In this document: positions 63,831 to 64,000 of the stretch, piece by piece
Layout: every line of letters starts with the position of its first letter
How positions within the stretch are numbered: the first letter of the stretch is position 1
NCBI GenBank assembly: GCA_015680685.1
Contig: MNCI01011147.1
Coordinates: 154,111-218,110 of the forward strand
Length of the DNA stretch: 64,000 bases
DNA from: Gnetum montanum
Taxonomy: Eukaryota > Streptophyta > Gnetopsida > Gnetales > Gnetaceae
Direction: 5' to 3'
Position numbers and translations under genes: made by a program
The notes under the pieces: generated by a model
Told to the model about the DNA's origin: nothing
The model's input: only the letters and a program-made list of their open reading frames with translations
Database searches by the model: none

Positions 63831-64000
63831 ATTTTGAGCTCAAGATTTGCCAAGTTTGATTCCAGATGTCATTGTAGTCTTCTATGGGTCCCAGGGAACC
63901 ATTTCTTATTGAGTTTGACTCTACTTGAAGCTGTCTGTGAGGCCCTCAAGCTTCAGTCATGCTGGAGAGCATCATGACTTAGCTCGATTCTTGTTGGAGA

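Larger units (their letters stand above)
62541..64000 (-). mobile_element. Element L: LTR of an unassigned retrotransposon, partial
   Basis: Sequence changes abruptly from J to a GC-richer block starting TGTCCGAAATCG. A minus-strand TATA-like CATATAAAAA lies at 63111-63120. If that is the promoter, this is the left (3') LTR of a minus-strand element, or a solo LTR, running out of the window. No coding region. Family unknown. Confidence 0.5.

Overview
The window is plant nuclear DNA: a dense nest of LTR retrotransposons from a large, repeat-rich seed-plant genome. The signs are Ty3/gypsy elements of Athila type (primer sites complementary to tRNA-Asp), Tekay/Del chromovirus type and Tat type, a Ty1/copia element of SIRE type, TTTAGGG telomere-type repeats, and fragments of plant gene families (a BAHD acyltransferase and probably an LRR receptor kinase). 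I see no intact host gene, no rRNA or tRNA gene, no CRISPR and no bacterial features. Every coding region found is broken by stops or frameshifts. I cannot name the species.

Layout, left to right. Element A (1-1502, minus, Athila-like) is the 5' end of an element cut by the window edge. Element H (2375-12467, plus) is a 10.1 kb chromovirus with 2.7-2.8 kb LTRs and TTTAG target-site duplications (TSDs). Element B (13756-23473, minus) is a full-length Athila-like element with ATGGC TSDs. Element G (25867-32037, minus) is a SIRE-like copia element. Element F (about 33370-34045, minus) is an old Athila-like 5' end whose LTR is interrupted by element D. Element D (34046-48718, minus) has Tekay-like ends but no recognisable gag-pol, and it carries a GC-richer island with a BAHD acyltransferase fragment. 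Element C (40460-48663, plus, Athila-like, ATGCT TSDs) sits inside the 5' LTR of D. A short telomere-type patch (48709-48802) joins the broken LTR of D to element E (48803-54444, minus), an Athila-like element with gag but no pol. Then come AT-rich DNA with an LRR-kinase-like exon fragment (56693-56810) and element J (about 58295-62540, plus, Tat-like). J is interrupted by a solo Athila-like LTR (60877-61745, CTATC TSDs). Last is the start of a further LTR (62541 to the end) with 170 bp tandem repeats.

The elements do not form a pathway. In each, gag, protease, reverse transcriptase, RNase H and integrase would once have served its own copying. E and D look non-autonomous and would have needed proteins from relatives such as B/C or H. 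The TSDs and interruptions give a relative order: C is younger than D, D is younger than F, and the solo LTR is younger than J. The points most worth a second look are the palindrome arrays beside the LTR TATA boxes, with a different palindrome set in E; the telomere-type junction; the two gene fragments; and the excess of premature TAG stops at likely CAG positions.
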